A stretch of 64,000 nucleotides of DNA from assembly GCF_030732865.1 (NCBI RefSeq), contig NZ_JASHKB010000004.1, positions 62,001 through 126,000 of the forward strand, written 5' to 3'. A model generated the notes under the pieces. That model was not told where the DNA came from. It saw only the letters and a list, made by a program, of their open reading frames with translations, and searched no databases. Shown one piece after another: positions 36,511-45,122 of the stretch. This stretch comes from Roseitalea sp. MMSF_3546. GTDB taxonomy: Bacteria > Pseudomonadota > Alphaproteobacteria > Rhizobiales > Rhizobiaceae. The position numbers and the translations under genes were made by a program. Position 1 is the first letter of the stretch. Every line of letters starts with the position of its first letter.

Positions 36511-36717
36511 TCAGCCGATGCGCCTTGAGGCGGTGACGCGGCCGATGATGGCAATGATGCCGGCGCCGGCCGAGACGAGCTGGAGCGCCGCCTCGGCAAG
36601 GCCCTGACGCGCAACAGCGTCGATCGGAACGCCAAGGGCGGCGGCCGCCGTCGCGATGACGCTGACGATCGCCGCCCAGATGGTCCTGGACAGATACCAT
36701 GGCTTGGTGTCGGGCAT
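36511..36717 (-). CDS. Holin-like small membrane protein at the end of the GTA cluster
   Basis: A 68-residue protein with two hydrophobic segments (about 12-30 and 43-60), a short N-terminal cytoplasmic part (MPDTKPWYLSRTIW) and a basic tail (IIGRVTASRRIG). This layout is typical of small phage membrane proteins annotated as holins, which open the inner membrane for endolysin at the time of release. A strong AAAGGAG ribosome site lies seven bases before the ATG. It follows g15 by 45 bases and is followed by a hairpin, so it probably belongs to the GTA transcript. The holin role is inferred from size and topology. Confidence 0.65.
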   Translation of the reverse strand: MPDTKPWYLSRTIWAAIVSVIATAAAALGVPIDAVARQGLAEAALQLVSAGAGIIAIIGRVTASRRIG

Positions 36718-36762
36718 GTTGGCTCCTTTCTGAGGGGTGGTGAACGAACGGGCGCGCCCGCC

Positions 36763-39700
36763 TCAAAGGACCGGAAGCGTCGCCGTGGCGGCGATTCCCG
36801 ACCCCATTCGGGCGCTGATCTGGGCAACGCGCAGACCGATCTGGGCCGGCATCGCGCCGTAGAGCGCGCTCACGGCGGCCGGATCGACGATGTGGGCCGG
36901 CGTTGTGGTTTCCACCGAGGCAAGCAGGCTCTGATCGGCGGCGAGCAGGTCGAGCACGTAGCGCTCGAACTCCTCGCCCAGCGGAACGTCGGGGCCGGTC
37001 CAGGCATCGCCGTCAAGGCGCGTGCGGCGGATCCAGCTCAGCGCGATGCCATCGTCCTCGGTGCGCCGCGCCTTCAGATGGACCGGGGAGAGCGGGGTCA
37101 GCGCCCGCTCGCCGCCGCGCGCCGGAAAGCTGGCGAAATAGCGCTCGGAGAAGGCGCGGCCGCGCGGGCCGACGCGCCAGTTCATGTCCAGACCGATCTC
37201 GCCGGCCAGCAGGCCCGCCGGACGCACATGGGCGTCGATCGCAACCGCGCGCGCGCCGACCGGCGCGGTCTCGGCGGCCGCATCCTCGGTGCCGAGCTGG
37301 CCGCGCAGGAGCCCGGTGAGCCGCCATTGATCGGCCGATAGCTCCTCGGCCTGGGCGAACTGGACAAGCTCGATCAGCCCGGACGGCTTGACGATCGCCA
37401 GAACGTTGCGGCCGCCGAGCAGCAGCGCCTCGGACACGGTGGCGAGCGCCCCGCCATAGAGCTGAACGCGCAGCGCGCCGGCGCGGTCGTAGCGGCCCGA
37501 CGGGCCGGGCAGGAGCGGGTCGAGCAGATCGCCCATCACCGCGTTGGAGGGTACGATCTGGCGCTGCTCGAAACCGTCGCCGCCTGGCGAGGCGAGCACC
37601 GCCTGTGCCCGTTCGGGCACGGCGAAGACGGCCAGCCGCGCATTGCGCCGGGGCGCCTCGGCATCGATCAGCGGCAGGTCGAGGAACACTGCTTCGGGCG
37701 GGCCGCCGAACTGCCCTTCGGCGCTGTCGAGATGGGCCCGCCCCGGCAGCACCGGCCGACGCCGGTTGGGCAGGGCGCGGGCCACCGAGATCATGGCGAG
37801 CTGGAGCCGGTCGGTGATCTCGACGGCCTCGACGCGCCAGTGCCGCGACGGCGCGTCATCGAAGACGACGACGTCTCCCGGCTCGATGCCGGCAAAGCGC
37901 AGCGGCACCTGACAGCGCGCCCGATCGCGGCCGGCCCACAGCCGGTCGATCAACCGGTCGGCGAGATGCGCCGCGCCGTCGGCGTGCAGCGTGCAGGGCA
38001 GGTTGAGATCGACAAGGCGGGCGGTGTCGTGGGCCACGCGACGCGAGCGCGCCGAGGCGGCGATGTAGTCGGCCACCGCGTCCCGGTAGCGCACGATCAC
38101 CTCGCCTGGCAGTTCGTCGGCCTGGCCGGTGACGAAGGCACGGTCGCCGGGTCCGTCGAGCCGGCAGATCCGTGCCGCCGGCAAGGTGATCGGCGCATAG
38201 ACAGGGCCGTCAAGGCGCAGGCCGGAGCCGGCCGGCGCACCGGTATCGACGGCGTTCAGCCCGAATGCGCGCATGAGCGGCTCGAGGATCGCGCGGGCGC
38301 TGCGCGGGGTCTCGATGACCAGGCCCTGCGCGACGTCGGCGATGGCCCGGACGTCGGGCGCGGGCAGATCGTGCTCGCTAAAGATCGTCGCGATCGTCTC
38401 GGCGAGCGGCGCGGTGCCGAGCCGGCCGTTCAGCCAGTGGCCCACCAGCCAGTTGTCGCCGTCGGACCACACACCGCCATCGCGCGGAAAGGCGGGAAAG
38501 GGCCGGGCGTCCCAGGCCCACAGATAGATGCGCTCGGGGTCGACCATGGGCGTGACCATGTCGGGCGCGAGCGGGTTCTGCTCGGTGCCGGTCGCGGCCC
38601 AGTAGCGATGGTGCGCGGCAAGGAAGGCGCGCTGGTTGGCATCGCTGCGCGAGCCGTTGGACTGGTGCGGCCAGGCGCTCTCGGCCGACTTGGGATCGGT
38701 GAACACGTTGGGCTGGTTGGCGCCGGCATGAATTGCCGCGCAGCCCAGTTCGGTGAACCAGAACGGCTTGCTTCTTGGCACCCAGCCGGTGGGTTGCGCC
38801 ATTTCGATGCCGCCGATGCGCTCGTAGTGGTCGTTGGACCACCATGCGACCAGGTCCTTGTAGCGATAGACCCATGGCTTGCCATGGGCGCCATCGGTGA
38901 TCGGCGTGCGCACGCGGTCGAGCCGGTCCTGATAGGAGGCGTAGTACCAGTCGAAACCCTCGCCGGCGGCGATCTGCGCCTCCATGGCGGCGCTGTCGTC
39001 ATGGGTCGCCATCGCGTCGGGATTGCCGGCATCGGACAGGGCGTCGCCATCGCGCCAGTCCGACAGCGGCATGTAGTTGTCGATGCCCACGGCATCGATA
39101 TTGGCGTCCGACCACAGTGCATCGAGATGGAAGAACACATCGCCCGAGCCGTCCTGCGGGTGATAGCCGAAATACTCGCTCCAGTCGGCGCCATAGGTCA
39201 GCTTCGTGCCGACGCCGACGATGGCGCGGACATCGGCGGCAAGCGTCTTCAGACCGGCAACGAAGGCGAACTGGTCGGCACCGTCGCGCAGCCAGGTCAG
39301 TCCGCGCAGCTCGCTGCCGATGAGCATGGCGTCGACGCCGCCGGCCATCTGCGCCAGCCGCGCCAAATGCAGCACGAAGCGGCGATAGCGCCAGTCCGCC
39401 CCCGCCCCGCCGATGACGGACTGGCCGGAAACGGTGAGATCGCCCGGCTGGGTCTGGCCGAGAAAGGCGGCGATCTGGCTGGCCGCCGCGCCGGTTCGGT
39501 CGGCGGTGCCCGGCTCGCCGATGGCCGGATGGCAGGTGATGCGGCCGCGCCAGGGATAGGCCAACTGGCTGGCGCCGCCATAGGGGTCGGGCAGCGCGTT
39601 GGCTTGCGGCACGTCCATCATGATGAACGGGTGCAGCGTGACCTTGAGCCCACGCGCCTTCAGATCGGCGATGGCGGCGATGACACTGGCGTCGGACGGC

Positions 39701-40704
39701 GTGCCGCCATAGGCCGGCCGGTCGTCGACGCGGCTGACAAGACGCACCTCGGCGTCGCCGCGCGCAAGGCCGGCGACCTGCCAGCTCGTGCTTTCCTGGC
39801 CGATATGCGGCTCGGTGACGCCGGGGCGGATCTCGCACGCGCCGGCACGCAGATCGGTGCCGAACCAGGCAACGACCAGCGAAACATGGGTCAGGTTCGG
39901 ACACAGCGCCTGCAACTCGTCGATCGAGGCCGACCAGTCATTGGCGTCGTGCAGGATGTGCCGGGTGAGTTCGACCGTGTTGCCGCGGCCGATCAGCGCG
40001 GTGACCGGCGTCGGCGAATAGCCGTGCTCGGTGGCGCCGGGAATGACGGTGACGGCGCGAATGTCCCGTTCGAGCTGGCCGACCGGGCGAACGACCTCTA
40101 CCTGGATCTGCGGCACGCGATTGCCGAACGACTCGAGCGGCAGGCGGTCGAACACGATATAGGCGATGCCGCGATAGGCCGGCGCGTTGCCGGCGCCCTG
40201 CTTGGCCGCGATCAGCGGATCGACGCTCTGGCTCTCGCCGCCGTCATGGACGCGGAAGGTGATTTCGCTCAGATCGAGTTCGCGCCCGTCCGCCCAGATG
40301 CGCTTGACCATGCCGATCGGCCCTTCGCCGAGGGCGACGGCGAAATTGCCGTAATAGTGATAGGTGATGATGGTCTCGGTGACTTCGGCCGCGCCCTTGC
40401 CGCCACCGCCGCGCGAGCGGGTCTCGGTCCTGGTCTCCTCCTCGAAGCGTGTCGCCCAGATGACGGTGGTCGAAACGCGCGCATGGCCGTAAACGCGCGG
40501 GACGGGCGTGCCTTCCTCGGCGGTCATCGGGCGGGCGCCGTCAAGGCGCGGACCCTCGATGGTGCGGTCGACCGTCGTCGAGAACAGCGACTGGTCGACG
40601 TAATATCCGGCGAGCACGCCGGCGGCGGCACCGACGGCCGCGCCGACCGGACCGAATAGGCCGCCGACGGCGCCGCCGGCCACCTGGAGGACAAGGGTCG
40701 CCAT
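36763..40704 (-). CDS. GTA g15: large tail-tip/host-specificity protein with TIM-barrel domain
   Basis: A 1313-residue structural protein of the baseplate (the RcGTA megatron protein). The N-terminal glycine/alanine-rich segment (1-45) looks like a membrane-penetrating or pore-forming stretch. A TIM-barrel-like glycoside-hydrolase domain occupies roughly 400-760 (KVTLHPFIMMDVPQ, GADWSEYFGYHPQDGSGDVF, KPFWFTELGCAAIH), and phage-tail hub domains follow to the C-terminus. The size matches the family. It reaches the cell surface first and may cleave envelope sugars during DNA entry. The start is three bases past the g14 stop. Confidence 0.92.
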   Translation of the reverse strand: MATLVLQVAGGAVGGLFGPVGAAVGAAAGVLAGYYVDQSLFSTTVDRTIEGPRLDGARPMTAEEGTPVPRVYGHARVSTTVIWATRFEEETRTETRSRGGGGKGAAEVTETIITYHYYGNFAVALGEGPIGMVKRIWADGRELDLSEITFRVHDGGESQSVDPLIAAKQGAGNAPAYRGIAYIVFDRLPLESFGNRVPQIQVEVVRPVGQLERDIRAVTVIPGATEHGYSPTPVTALIGRGNTVELTRHILHDANDWSASIDELQALCPNLTHVSLVVAWFGTDLRAGACEIRPGVTEPHIGQESTSWQVAGLARGDAEVRLVSRVDDRPAYGGTPSDASVIAAIADLKARGLKVTLHPFIMMDVPQANALPDPYGGASQLAYPWRGRITCHPAIGEPGTADRTGAAASQIAAFLGQTQPGDLTVSGQSVIGGAGADWRYRRFVLHLARLAQMAGGVDAMLIGSELRGLTWLRDGADQFAFVAGLKTLAADVRAIVGVGTKLTYGADWSEYFGYHPQDGSGDVFFHLDALWSDANIDAVGIDNYMPLSDWRDGDALSDAGNPDAMATHDDSAAMEAQIAAGEGFDWYYASYQDRLDRVRTPITDGAHGKPWVYRYKDLVAWWSNDHYERIGGIEMAQPTGWVPRSKPFWFTELGCAAIHAGANQPNVFTDPKSAESAWPHQSNGSRSDANQRAFLAAHHRYWAATGTEQNPLAPDMVTPMVDPERIYLWAWDARPFPAFPRDGGVWSDGDNWLVGHWLNGRLGTAPLAETIATIFSEHDLPAPDVRAIADVAQGLVIETPRSARAILEPLMRAFGLNAVDTGAPAGSGLRLDGPVYAPITLPAARICRLDGPGDRAFVTGQADELPGEVIVRYRDAVADYIAASARSRRVAHDTARLVDLNLPCTLHADGAAHLADRLIDRLWAGRDRARCQVPLRFAGIEPGDVVVFDDAPSRHWRVEAVEITDRLQLAMISVARALPNRRRPVLPGRAHLDSAEGQFGGPPEAVFLDLPLIDAEAPRRNARLAVFAVPERAQAVLASPGGDGFEQRQIVPSNAVMGDLLDPLLPGPSGRYDRAGALRVQLYGGALATVSEALLLGGRNVLAIVKPSGLIELVQFAQAEELSADQWRLTGLLRGQLGTEDAAAETAPVGARAVAIDAHVRPAGLLAGEIGLDMNWRVGPRGRAFSERYFASFPARGGERALTPLSPVHLKARRTEDDGIALSWIRRTRLDGDAWTGPDVPLGEEFERYVLDLLAADQSLLASVETTTPAHIVDPAAVSALYGAMPAQIGLRVAQISARMGSGIAATATLPVL

Positions 40705-40707
40705 GGC

Positions 40708-41178
40708 TCAGCTTCCGATCGTTGCAAGCGGGGGAAAGGCGAAGACGGCGGCAATGCGGCGCGTCCACCAGGGCGTCAGCGTCGTCAGCGAGACGGCGTG
40801 ACGCTCGCGCGCCTCGACCATGGCCTGGGCTGCGACGAGCACGCCCAGATGCTTGGCCGGCACATGGGCCGACCAGCGAAAGACGACCAGATCGCCGGGA
40901 CGGCGCGCCGTTGTCGGGACCTCGCGCATCTGGTCGCGGCAATAGCCGAGCATGGGCTCGCCGCGCGCGGCCTCGGCCCAGTCGGGCGAATAGCCGGACG
41001 GGTGGCGGGGCGTGGTTCGGTACACCTCGCGCCAGACGCCGAGCACCACGCCCAGGCAATCGGCGCCCACGCCCAGCCGCGCGCCCTGGTGTCGGTAGGG
41101 CGTGCCGAGCCAGCGGCGGGCGGCGGCAATGATGGCCGCGCGCGGCGGCTCGCCGTCAGGGAACGATGGGGCCGCCAT
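40708..41178 (-). CDS. GTA g14: NlpC/P60 peptidase
   Basis: A 156-residue cysteine peptidase of the NlpC/P60 fold carried on the GTA tail, where it is thought to cut peptidoglycan peptides for DNA delivery. The nucleophile is Cys41 in GVGADCLGVVLG and the histidine is His110 in VPAKHLGVLV. Start: ATG at 41178 with a GAGGAGG site, 23 bases inside the end of g13. The size matches RcGTA gp14. Confidence 0.9.
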   Translation of the reverse strand: MAAPSFPDGEPPRAAIIAAARRWLGTPYRHQGARLGVGADCLGVVLGVWREVYRTTPRHPSGYSPDWAEAARGEPMLGYCRDQMREVPTTARRPGDLVVFRWSAHVPAKHLGVLVAAQAMVEARERHAVSLTTLTPWWTRRIAAVFAFPPLATIGS

Positions 41179-42052
41179 CGAATTCCTCCTCGCCGCCGAC
41201 ATAGGTGAGTGCGCGATCATCGCCCGGCATGTGCGGGAAGCCGCGAAAGTTCGCCTCGTTTGCGAATTTCAGCCGACAGGTCCTGAACGCCTTGTCGCAG
41301 CCGGCGAACACGGTGACCGGATCGCCGGGGACGGGCGCATCGCCGACCGGCTTTTGCATGACAAGACGCACCGCGCCGGTGCCGTCGGGCCGCCGCGCGG
41401 TGGCGATGACGGCCGTGTCGCCCTGGCGCGGGCCGCCATCGAAGCGCAACGTGCCGAAATCGTACCATCGGGTCTCGAACGCGGTCAGTCCGGTCAGTTC
41501 GATCGTGTGCGGATCGATCATCGCGGCGACCGCGCCGGTGTCGCTGAATTGCGGCACGGACAGGTTCACGCCGCACCGCGCATCGCCCAGTTCGGCATCG
41601 CAATGGCGCGTGTAGTAGCGCCCCTTGGGCTGGTCGAGCGCGGCGGCGAGGCTGCGCAGTTCGACACGGAACGATTCGCCCTGCCGCGTGATCTCGCCGA
41701 TGTGATAGCGCCTGACCAGCGAGGCGCTGTGCACGTGTTGCCAGTTGACCAGGTAAAGCGCCACCTGCGCGCCGTCATAGACGCCGGCCTCAATATCGGC
41801 CTCGGTGACAGCGGCCGAGGACAGAACGCCCGCCACATCGCTCATGTCGCCGCTCAGGCCGAGGGAAGCCTCGGCGGCGCCGGCGGTGAAGCCGGTGGCG
41901 GGCGCGCAGGCGACGCCATCGACCTCGAGCGTCCGGTCATGGTCGGTGAAGCCGAGCTTGACCCCGTCGGCGCGCGTGACGATCCAGACAAGGCAGACCG
42001 TCGTCGCATCCGATTGCAGATGGGCGTCAAGGTCCGGGTGCAGCGGCTTCAT
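41156..42052 (-). CDS. GTA g13: baseplate hub protein (DUF2163/BR0599-like)
   Basis: A 298-residue tail hub protein. The N-terminal part (1-140, DUF2163: LGFTDHDRTLEVDGVACAPA) is followed by the BR0599-like part with four cysteines: Cys151 (TRHCDAEL), Cys160 (ARCGVNL), Cys252 and Cys259 (GCDKAFRTCRLKFAN). From family knowledge these form a metal or iron-sulfur site in the hub. It overlaps g12 as ATGA at its start and g14 by 23 bases at its end, so translation is coupled. Confidence 0.9.
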   Translation of the reverse strand: MKPLHPDLDAHLQSDATTVCLVWIVTRADGVKLGFTDHDRTLEVDGVACAPATGFTAGAAEASLGLSGDMSDVAGVLSSAAVTEADIEAGVYDGAQVALYLVNWQHVHSASLVRRYHIGEITRQGESFRVELRSLAAALDQPKGRYYTRHCDAELGDARCGVNLSVPQFSDTGAVAAMIDPHTIELTGLTAFETRWYDFGTLRFDGGPRQGDTAVIATARRPDGTGAVRLVMQKPVGDAPVPGDPVTVFAGCDKAFRTCRLKFANEANFRGFPHMPGDDRALTYVGGEEEFDGGPIVP

Positions 42053-42663
42053 GCGGGCACCTCAAGCAGCACCAGATCCTCCATCTCGGCCGTCTCGGCG
42101 GTCGTGCGGGCGACGGTGAGCGCGCTTGCCTCGAAGCGCACGGCAAGGTCGTAACGACAACCGGCCTTGACCATGGCGCCCTGCCCCGGCGCAGCGTCGA
42201 GCGTGACGATGCCCGTCAGCGGGTCGACGGCGAAATCGGCCGGGGCGAGCGCGACGTCGTCGACCGAAACCAGAACGGTTCCCGCCTCGGGCTTGGTGAT
42301 GGCGCGGCCGGACGGGGTTGCGAGCTGGAACGCGGTGGTTGCGCCGTCGCCGGTGCCGAGCGCGACGTCCTGGGCGGTCGGCGCACCGCCGCCCAAGGCC
42401 GTCGAATGTTCCAGCGGATCGCGAAAGCGAAAGGCCTTGAGCGGGCCGCCGCGCGCCTCGAAAAAGGTCAGGATCGCGCGGATCTCGGCGACCGGGCGCG
42501 GGCCGACGGGAATGGTGAAGCGGCGCAGCGCGTTCGCGGTGCGCGCGTTGCGGCTTTCATGGCCCGAAGCGAGCGCCACCACGTCGACCGGCCGGCGGCT
42601 GGAGACCGTCAGGCCGAAGGGCTGGCGCACCGCCAAGGTCACATCGTCGAAGGGCGTCGTCAT
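42049..42663 (-). CDS. GTA g12: distal tail protein (DUF2460)
   Basis: A 204-residue protein of the DUF2460/TIGR02217 group, the distal tail ring of RcGTA-like particles. The recognisable sections are ARTANALRRFTIPVGPRP, EARGGPLKAFRFRDPLEHST and PLTGIVTLDAAPGQGAMVKA. It joins the tail tube to the baseplate hub. Its end overlaps g13 by four bases (ATGA) and it starts eight bases after g11. Confidence 0.9.
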   Translation of the reverse strand: MTTPFDDVTLAVRQPFGLTVSSRRPVDVVALASGHESRNARTANALRRFTIPVGPRPVAEIRAILTFFEARGGPLKAFRFRDPLEHSTALGGGAPTAQDVALGTGDGATTAFQLATPSGRAITKPEAGTVLVSVDDVALAPADFAVDPLTGIVTLDAAPGQGAMVKAGCRYDLAVRFEASALTVARTTAETAEMEDLVLLEVPA

Positions 42664-42671
42664 GGCGATGC

Positions 42672-43244
42672 TCAGACCCCGCGCTGGCCGCGCGCGACGG
42701 CGCGGGCGAGCGCGGCGGTGATCTGCGATTGCGAACGCTCGAAGCCGGCGACATCGGGCGTTGCGATGTTGACGACGATCGTCGCTGCGGCGGCACCGGG
42801 CTGAGCGGCGACGCCGAGCCGTCCGTCGGCCGTGCGCTGCAGCGGCAGCACCGCCTCCGGTCCCGCCTCGCCCATCAGGCCCATGCGGTCGCCATGGGGG
42901 AAATAGGTCGGCGCGGCGATCACGCCGCCCGTGCCGGTGCCGGCGCCGACCACGCCGCCGCTGGCAAAGGGCACCACGCCCGAAAGGCCGCCGAACAAAC
43001 GCGTGCCGAGCCCGGCGAGCATGGTCTGCAGCGGCTTGAGCCCGGCATCGAGGGCCCTGTCGGCAAAGGCGAGCGCGATGCGGCGCAGCGTGTCCTCCAG
43101 CGACCGGCCCTGGATGACCGCGCCCTTGAGCGCGTTGGTGATGGTCGAGGCAAAGCCGCGGGCGCGGTCCTCGAGCGCCTTGAAGGCCTGCTCGGCGCCG
43201 CTGAAATCCCAGTCGACGCCGATGGTGTAGGTTTGGTCAGTCAT
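42672..43244 (-). CDS. GTA g11: short tail tape-measure protein
   Basis: A 190-residue protein. The helical N-terminal part (about 14-78, AFKALEDRARGFASTITNAL and DTLRRIALAFADRALDAG) and the glycine-rich segment with FPHGDRMGLMGEAGPEAVLPL (about 118-138) are the marks of tape-measure ends. It is very short, in line with the roughly 50-nm tail of RcGTA, since tape-measure length sets tail length in phages. The start at 43244 overlaps g10.1 by eight bases. Confidence 0.88.
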   Translation of the reverse strand: MTDQTYTIGVDWDFSGAEQAFKALEDRARGFASTITNALKGAVIQGRSLEDTLRRIALAFADRALDAGLKPLQTMLAGLGTRLFGGLSGVVPFASGGVVGAGTGTGGVIAAPTYFPHGDRMGLMGEAGPEAVLPLQRTADGRLGVAAQPGAAAATIVVNIATPDVAGFERSQSQITAALARAVARGQRGV

Positions 43245-43467
43245 GGCCGTTGGCTCCTTGGGTCGGCGCGGCATCGGGAAATGCGGCCCTCAGGGCGGCA
43301 AAGGACGCCGGGTCGGGCGGTGTGACGATGCGGCGTTCGTGGGCGCGCATGGCCGCGGCGATCTCGCGCGGGGTCATGGCCCAGAAATCGGCCGGTGAAA
43401 GCCCGAGCACGCCCAGGCCGAAGCGCATCGTCATCGCCCAGGGAAATGGCGCGCGCTCAGCGCTCAT
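43237..43467 (-). CDS. GTA g10.1: tail assembly chaperone (phage_TAC type)
   Basis: A 76-residue protein of the small tail-assembly-chaperone type that stands between g10 and the tape measure. FPWAMTMRFGLGVLGLSPADFWAMTPREIAAAM is split over residues 8-40 and is characteristic of the rcc01693.1-like family. In siphophages two overlapping chaperone genes coat the tape measure; here the overlap with g10 is 11 bases in another frame, and the independent ATG suggests separate translation and not a frameshift fusion. Confidence 0.85.
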   Translation of the reverse strand: MSAERAPFPWAMTMRFGLGVLGLSPADFWAMTPREIAAAMRAHERRIVTPPDPASFAALRAAFPDAAPTQGANGHD

Positions 43468-43780
43468 CGTCGCCGCCGAAGGTCGCGGTCAGCAATTCGC
43501 CGACGATGGCCGCATAGCCGGCGAGCCCGCCCTCGACCTGCATCTCGGCGACGTCTTCGAGCGTAAGGCTGTGCCCGCCGCCTTCCAGTCCGGCATGGAT
43601 GATGACCATCAGATCGTTCGCCGACAGCCGGCCGGAGGCGAAGCGCGCGCCGAGCGCGTTGAGGTCCTCGGCCCCGAAGGCGCTTTCGAGCCTGGCCAGC
43701 GCGCCCAGCGTCAGGCACAGGCACCGGTCCTTGCCGCCCAGATGGGCGAGGATCTCGCCGCGTCTGCGATTGACCAGCAT
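43457..43780 (-). CDS. GTA g10: tail assembly protein (GTA_Gp10 family)
   Basis: A 107-residue protein of the GTA_Gp10 family, named for GTAs themselves. The visible core is VNRRRGEILAHLGGKDRCLC, ALARLESAFGAEDLNALG and LTLEDVAEMQVEGGLAGYAA. It acts with g10.1 during tail assembly. The start overlaps the g9 stop by one base (TGATG) and the end overlaps g10.1 by 11 bases, so all three are translationally linked. Confidence 0.88.
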   Translation of the reverse strand: MLVNRRRGEILAHLGGKDRCLCLTLGALARLESAFGAEDLNALGARFASGRLSANDLMVIIHAGLEGGGHSLTLEDVAEMQVEGGLAGYAAIVGELLTATFGGDDER

Positions 43781-44193
43781 CACGGTGCTCCGAAGGTGAG
43801 CTGGGAGGCCGATTCCAGCGCGATCTCGAAGGTCACTTCGCCATCGTGATTGCCGGCATAGTCGAGCGCGGTGATGGCGAAGGCGCCTTCCAGCGTGCCG
43901 AAATCGGGAATGACGGCCTGCCATTGCAGGATCGTGCCGTCGAAGAAGGCCTGGCGCACCAGCGCGTCCGATGCCTGGTCCTTGAAGATGCCGCTGCCCG
44001 AAAGCGAGGCGCGGCGGATGCCGGCGCCCGACAGAAGCTCGCGCCAGCGGCCGGCGGATTCGGCGTCGGTGATATCGACGCTCTGGGCGTTGAAGCCGAT
44101 GCGCTTGGTGCGCAGGCCGGCGACGGTAACGAACACCTGCCCGGCCGTATCGAAAATCTTCAGCAAGATGTCCTTGCCGCGTTGCGCCGCCAT
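43780..44193 (-). CDS. GTA g9: major tail tube protein
   Basis: A 137-residue tail tube protein with the N-terminal MAAQRGKDILLKIFDTAGQV and the NAQSVDITDAESAGRWRELL segment (about 35-54) typical of the TP901-1/RcGTA tail family. Many copies form the hollow tube. It begins 30 bases after g8. Confidence 0.9.
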   Translation of the reverse strand: MAAQRGKDILLKIFDTAGQVFVTVAGLRTKRIGFNAQSVDITDAESAGRWRELLSGAGIRRASLSGSGIFKDQASDALVRQAFFDGTILQWQAVIPDFGTLEGAFAITALDYAGNHDGEVTFEIALESASQLTFGAP

Positions 44194-44223
44194 TTGGGAC
44201 TCCGTGCGTTGGTGTTGATCGGA

Positions 44224-44628
44224 TCAGGCCGCCGGCTCGCACAGAAAGCGAAACCGAAGCTGGCCGAAAAAGGCGTGCTGGTCGCGCTCGCGCCGGAACG
44301 CCTTGCTCAGGGGGCTCGCGAGGACGATGCGCGTCGATCCGGCAAGCGGGTCGGCCGCATCGATGACCGCCTGGGCCCGGTCGGCGATGCGATAGAGTTC
44401 GGCGCGACTGTCCTCGCGCGACCACACGTGCACGGTGACGATGAAGGCTTCGCCGGCAAGGTCGGCCGTGCTCCAGTCGGTCGCCTCGATGCGGCGGATG
44501 ATCAGGCAGGGCAGCGCGCGGCCGGGCGGAACCGTGTCGTAGATGCGCGCCGGATCGCCAAGATCGGACTTGAGGGCGGCATCGGCCGCCAGGACGGCGA
44601 ACAGCCAGCGGTGCAGATCATCGATCAT
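44224..44628 (-). CDS. GTA g8: tail terminator (DUF3168)
   Basis: A 134-residue protein of the DUF3168 family, the tail-terminator ring that caps the tail tube at the head side. Signature parts are LHRWLFAVLAADAALKSDLG, RIYDTVPPGRALPCLII and FIVTVHVWSREDSRAELYRI. The start at 44628 lies 11 bases inside the small gene that precedes it. Confidence 0.88.
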   Translation of the reverse strand: MIDDLHRWLFAVLAADAALKSDLGDPARIYDTVPPGRALPCLIIRRIEATDWSTADLAGEAFIVTVHVWSREDSRAELYRIADRAQAVIDAADPLAGSTRIVLASPLSKAFRRERDQHAFFGQLRFRFLCEPAA

Positions 44629-44785
44629 GGCGGGTGTCCTCGTCCGCGCCGCGCCTGTCGGGGTCGTCCTGCCGCCGCGCATCGCGCCCGGCGCGGTCGG
44701 CCGACTGCCGGTCGGCCGCCGCATGGGTCGCCACGCGCAGCGCGGCGATCAGGTCGGCGATGGTGGTCCTGACGGTCACGCTCAT
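44618..44785 (-). CDS. Small ORF between GTA g7 and g8, unknown
   Basis: A 55-residue reading frame whose ATG overlaps the g7 stop as ATGA (44782-44785) and whose end overlaps g8 by 11 bases. The first 27 residues (MSVTVRTTIADLIAALRVAT) form a plausible amphipathic helix; the rest is very rich in Arg and Asp and probably disordered. I know no RcGTA gene with this place and size. Tight overlaps at both ends argue for real translation; at the least it couples g7 to g8. Confidence 0.5.
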   Translation of the reverse strand: MSVTVRTTIADLIAALRVATHAAADRQSADRAGRDARRQDDPDRRGADEDTRHDR

Positions 44786-45120
44786 GCGCCCGGCTCCTGG
44801 CTGACCGCGCATTGCAGATAGCGGCCGGTGCCGTCCGGATCGTGCACGGTCCTGATGGTGTAGATGTCGGTGCCGGCGACAAGGCGCATGGCCGGGGCGA
44901 TGTGCGGGTCGGCCCGCACGGTGACGACGGCATCGGTCACCTGCTCGTCGTCGCCGGCGCGCAGGGCGGCATCGGGGCGAACCGCTTCGATGGCGCCCCA
45001 GAGCGTTGCAACCGGCGACCAGGCGTCGGCGTGGCTGCCATAGGCGTCGGCGACGGGCGCGTGCCGCTCGAGCCGCACATGCGTGCGCAGGCGGCCCGGA
45101 TCGATGTGAACGCTGTTCAT
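44782..45120 (-). CDS. GTA g7: head-tail adaptor (stopper-like)
   Basis: A 112-residue protein of the SPP1 gp16 / phage head-tail joining family: IDPGRLRTHVRLERHAPVAD, SPVATLWGAIEAVRPD and the end IYTIRTVHDPDGTGRYLQC. It forms the ring below the connector. The ATG at 45120 is preferred; an in-frame GTG at 45126 overlaps the g6 stop and would add two residues. Confidence 0.87.
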   Translation of the reverse strand: MNSVHIDPGRLRTHVRLERHAPVADAYGSHADAWSPVATLWGAIEAVRPDAALRAGDDEQVTDAVVTVRADPHIAPAMRLVAGTDIYTIRTVHDPDGTGRYLQCAVSQEPGA

Positions 45121-45122
45121 GG

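Noticed and set aside
37732-40659. A plus-strand open frame of 975 codons opposite the large GTA tail protein gene
   Set aside because: The product is Arg/Gly/Asp/Val-rich without any fold signature, and the minus-strand gene has clear domains. Long antisense frames are common at this GC content.
43237-43780. A programmed frameshift between g10 and g10.1, as in lambda-type chaperones
   Set aside because: The overlap is only 11 bases, g10.1 has its own ATG and no slippery heptamer was noticed.
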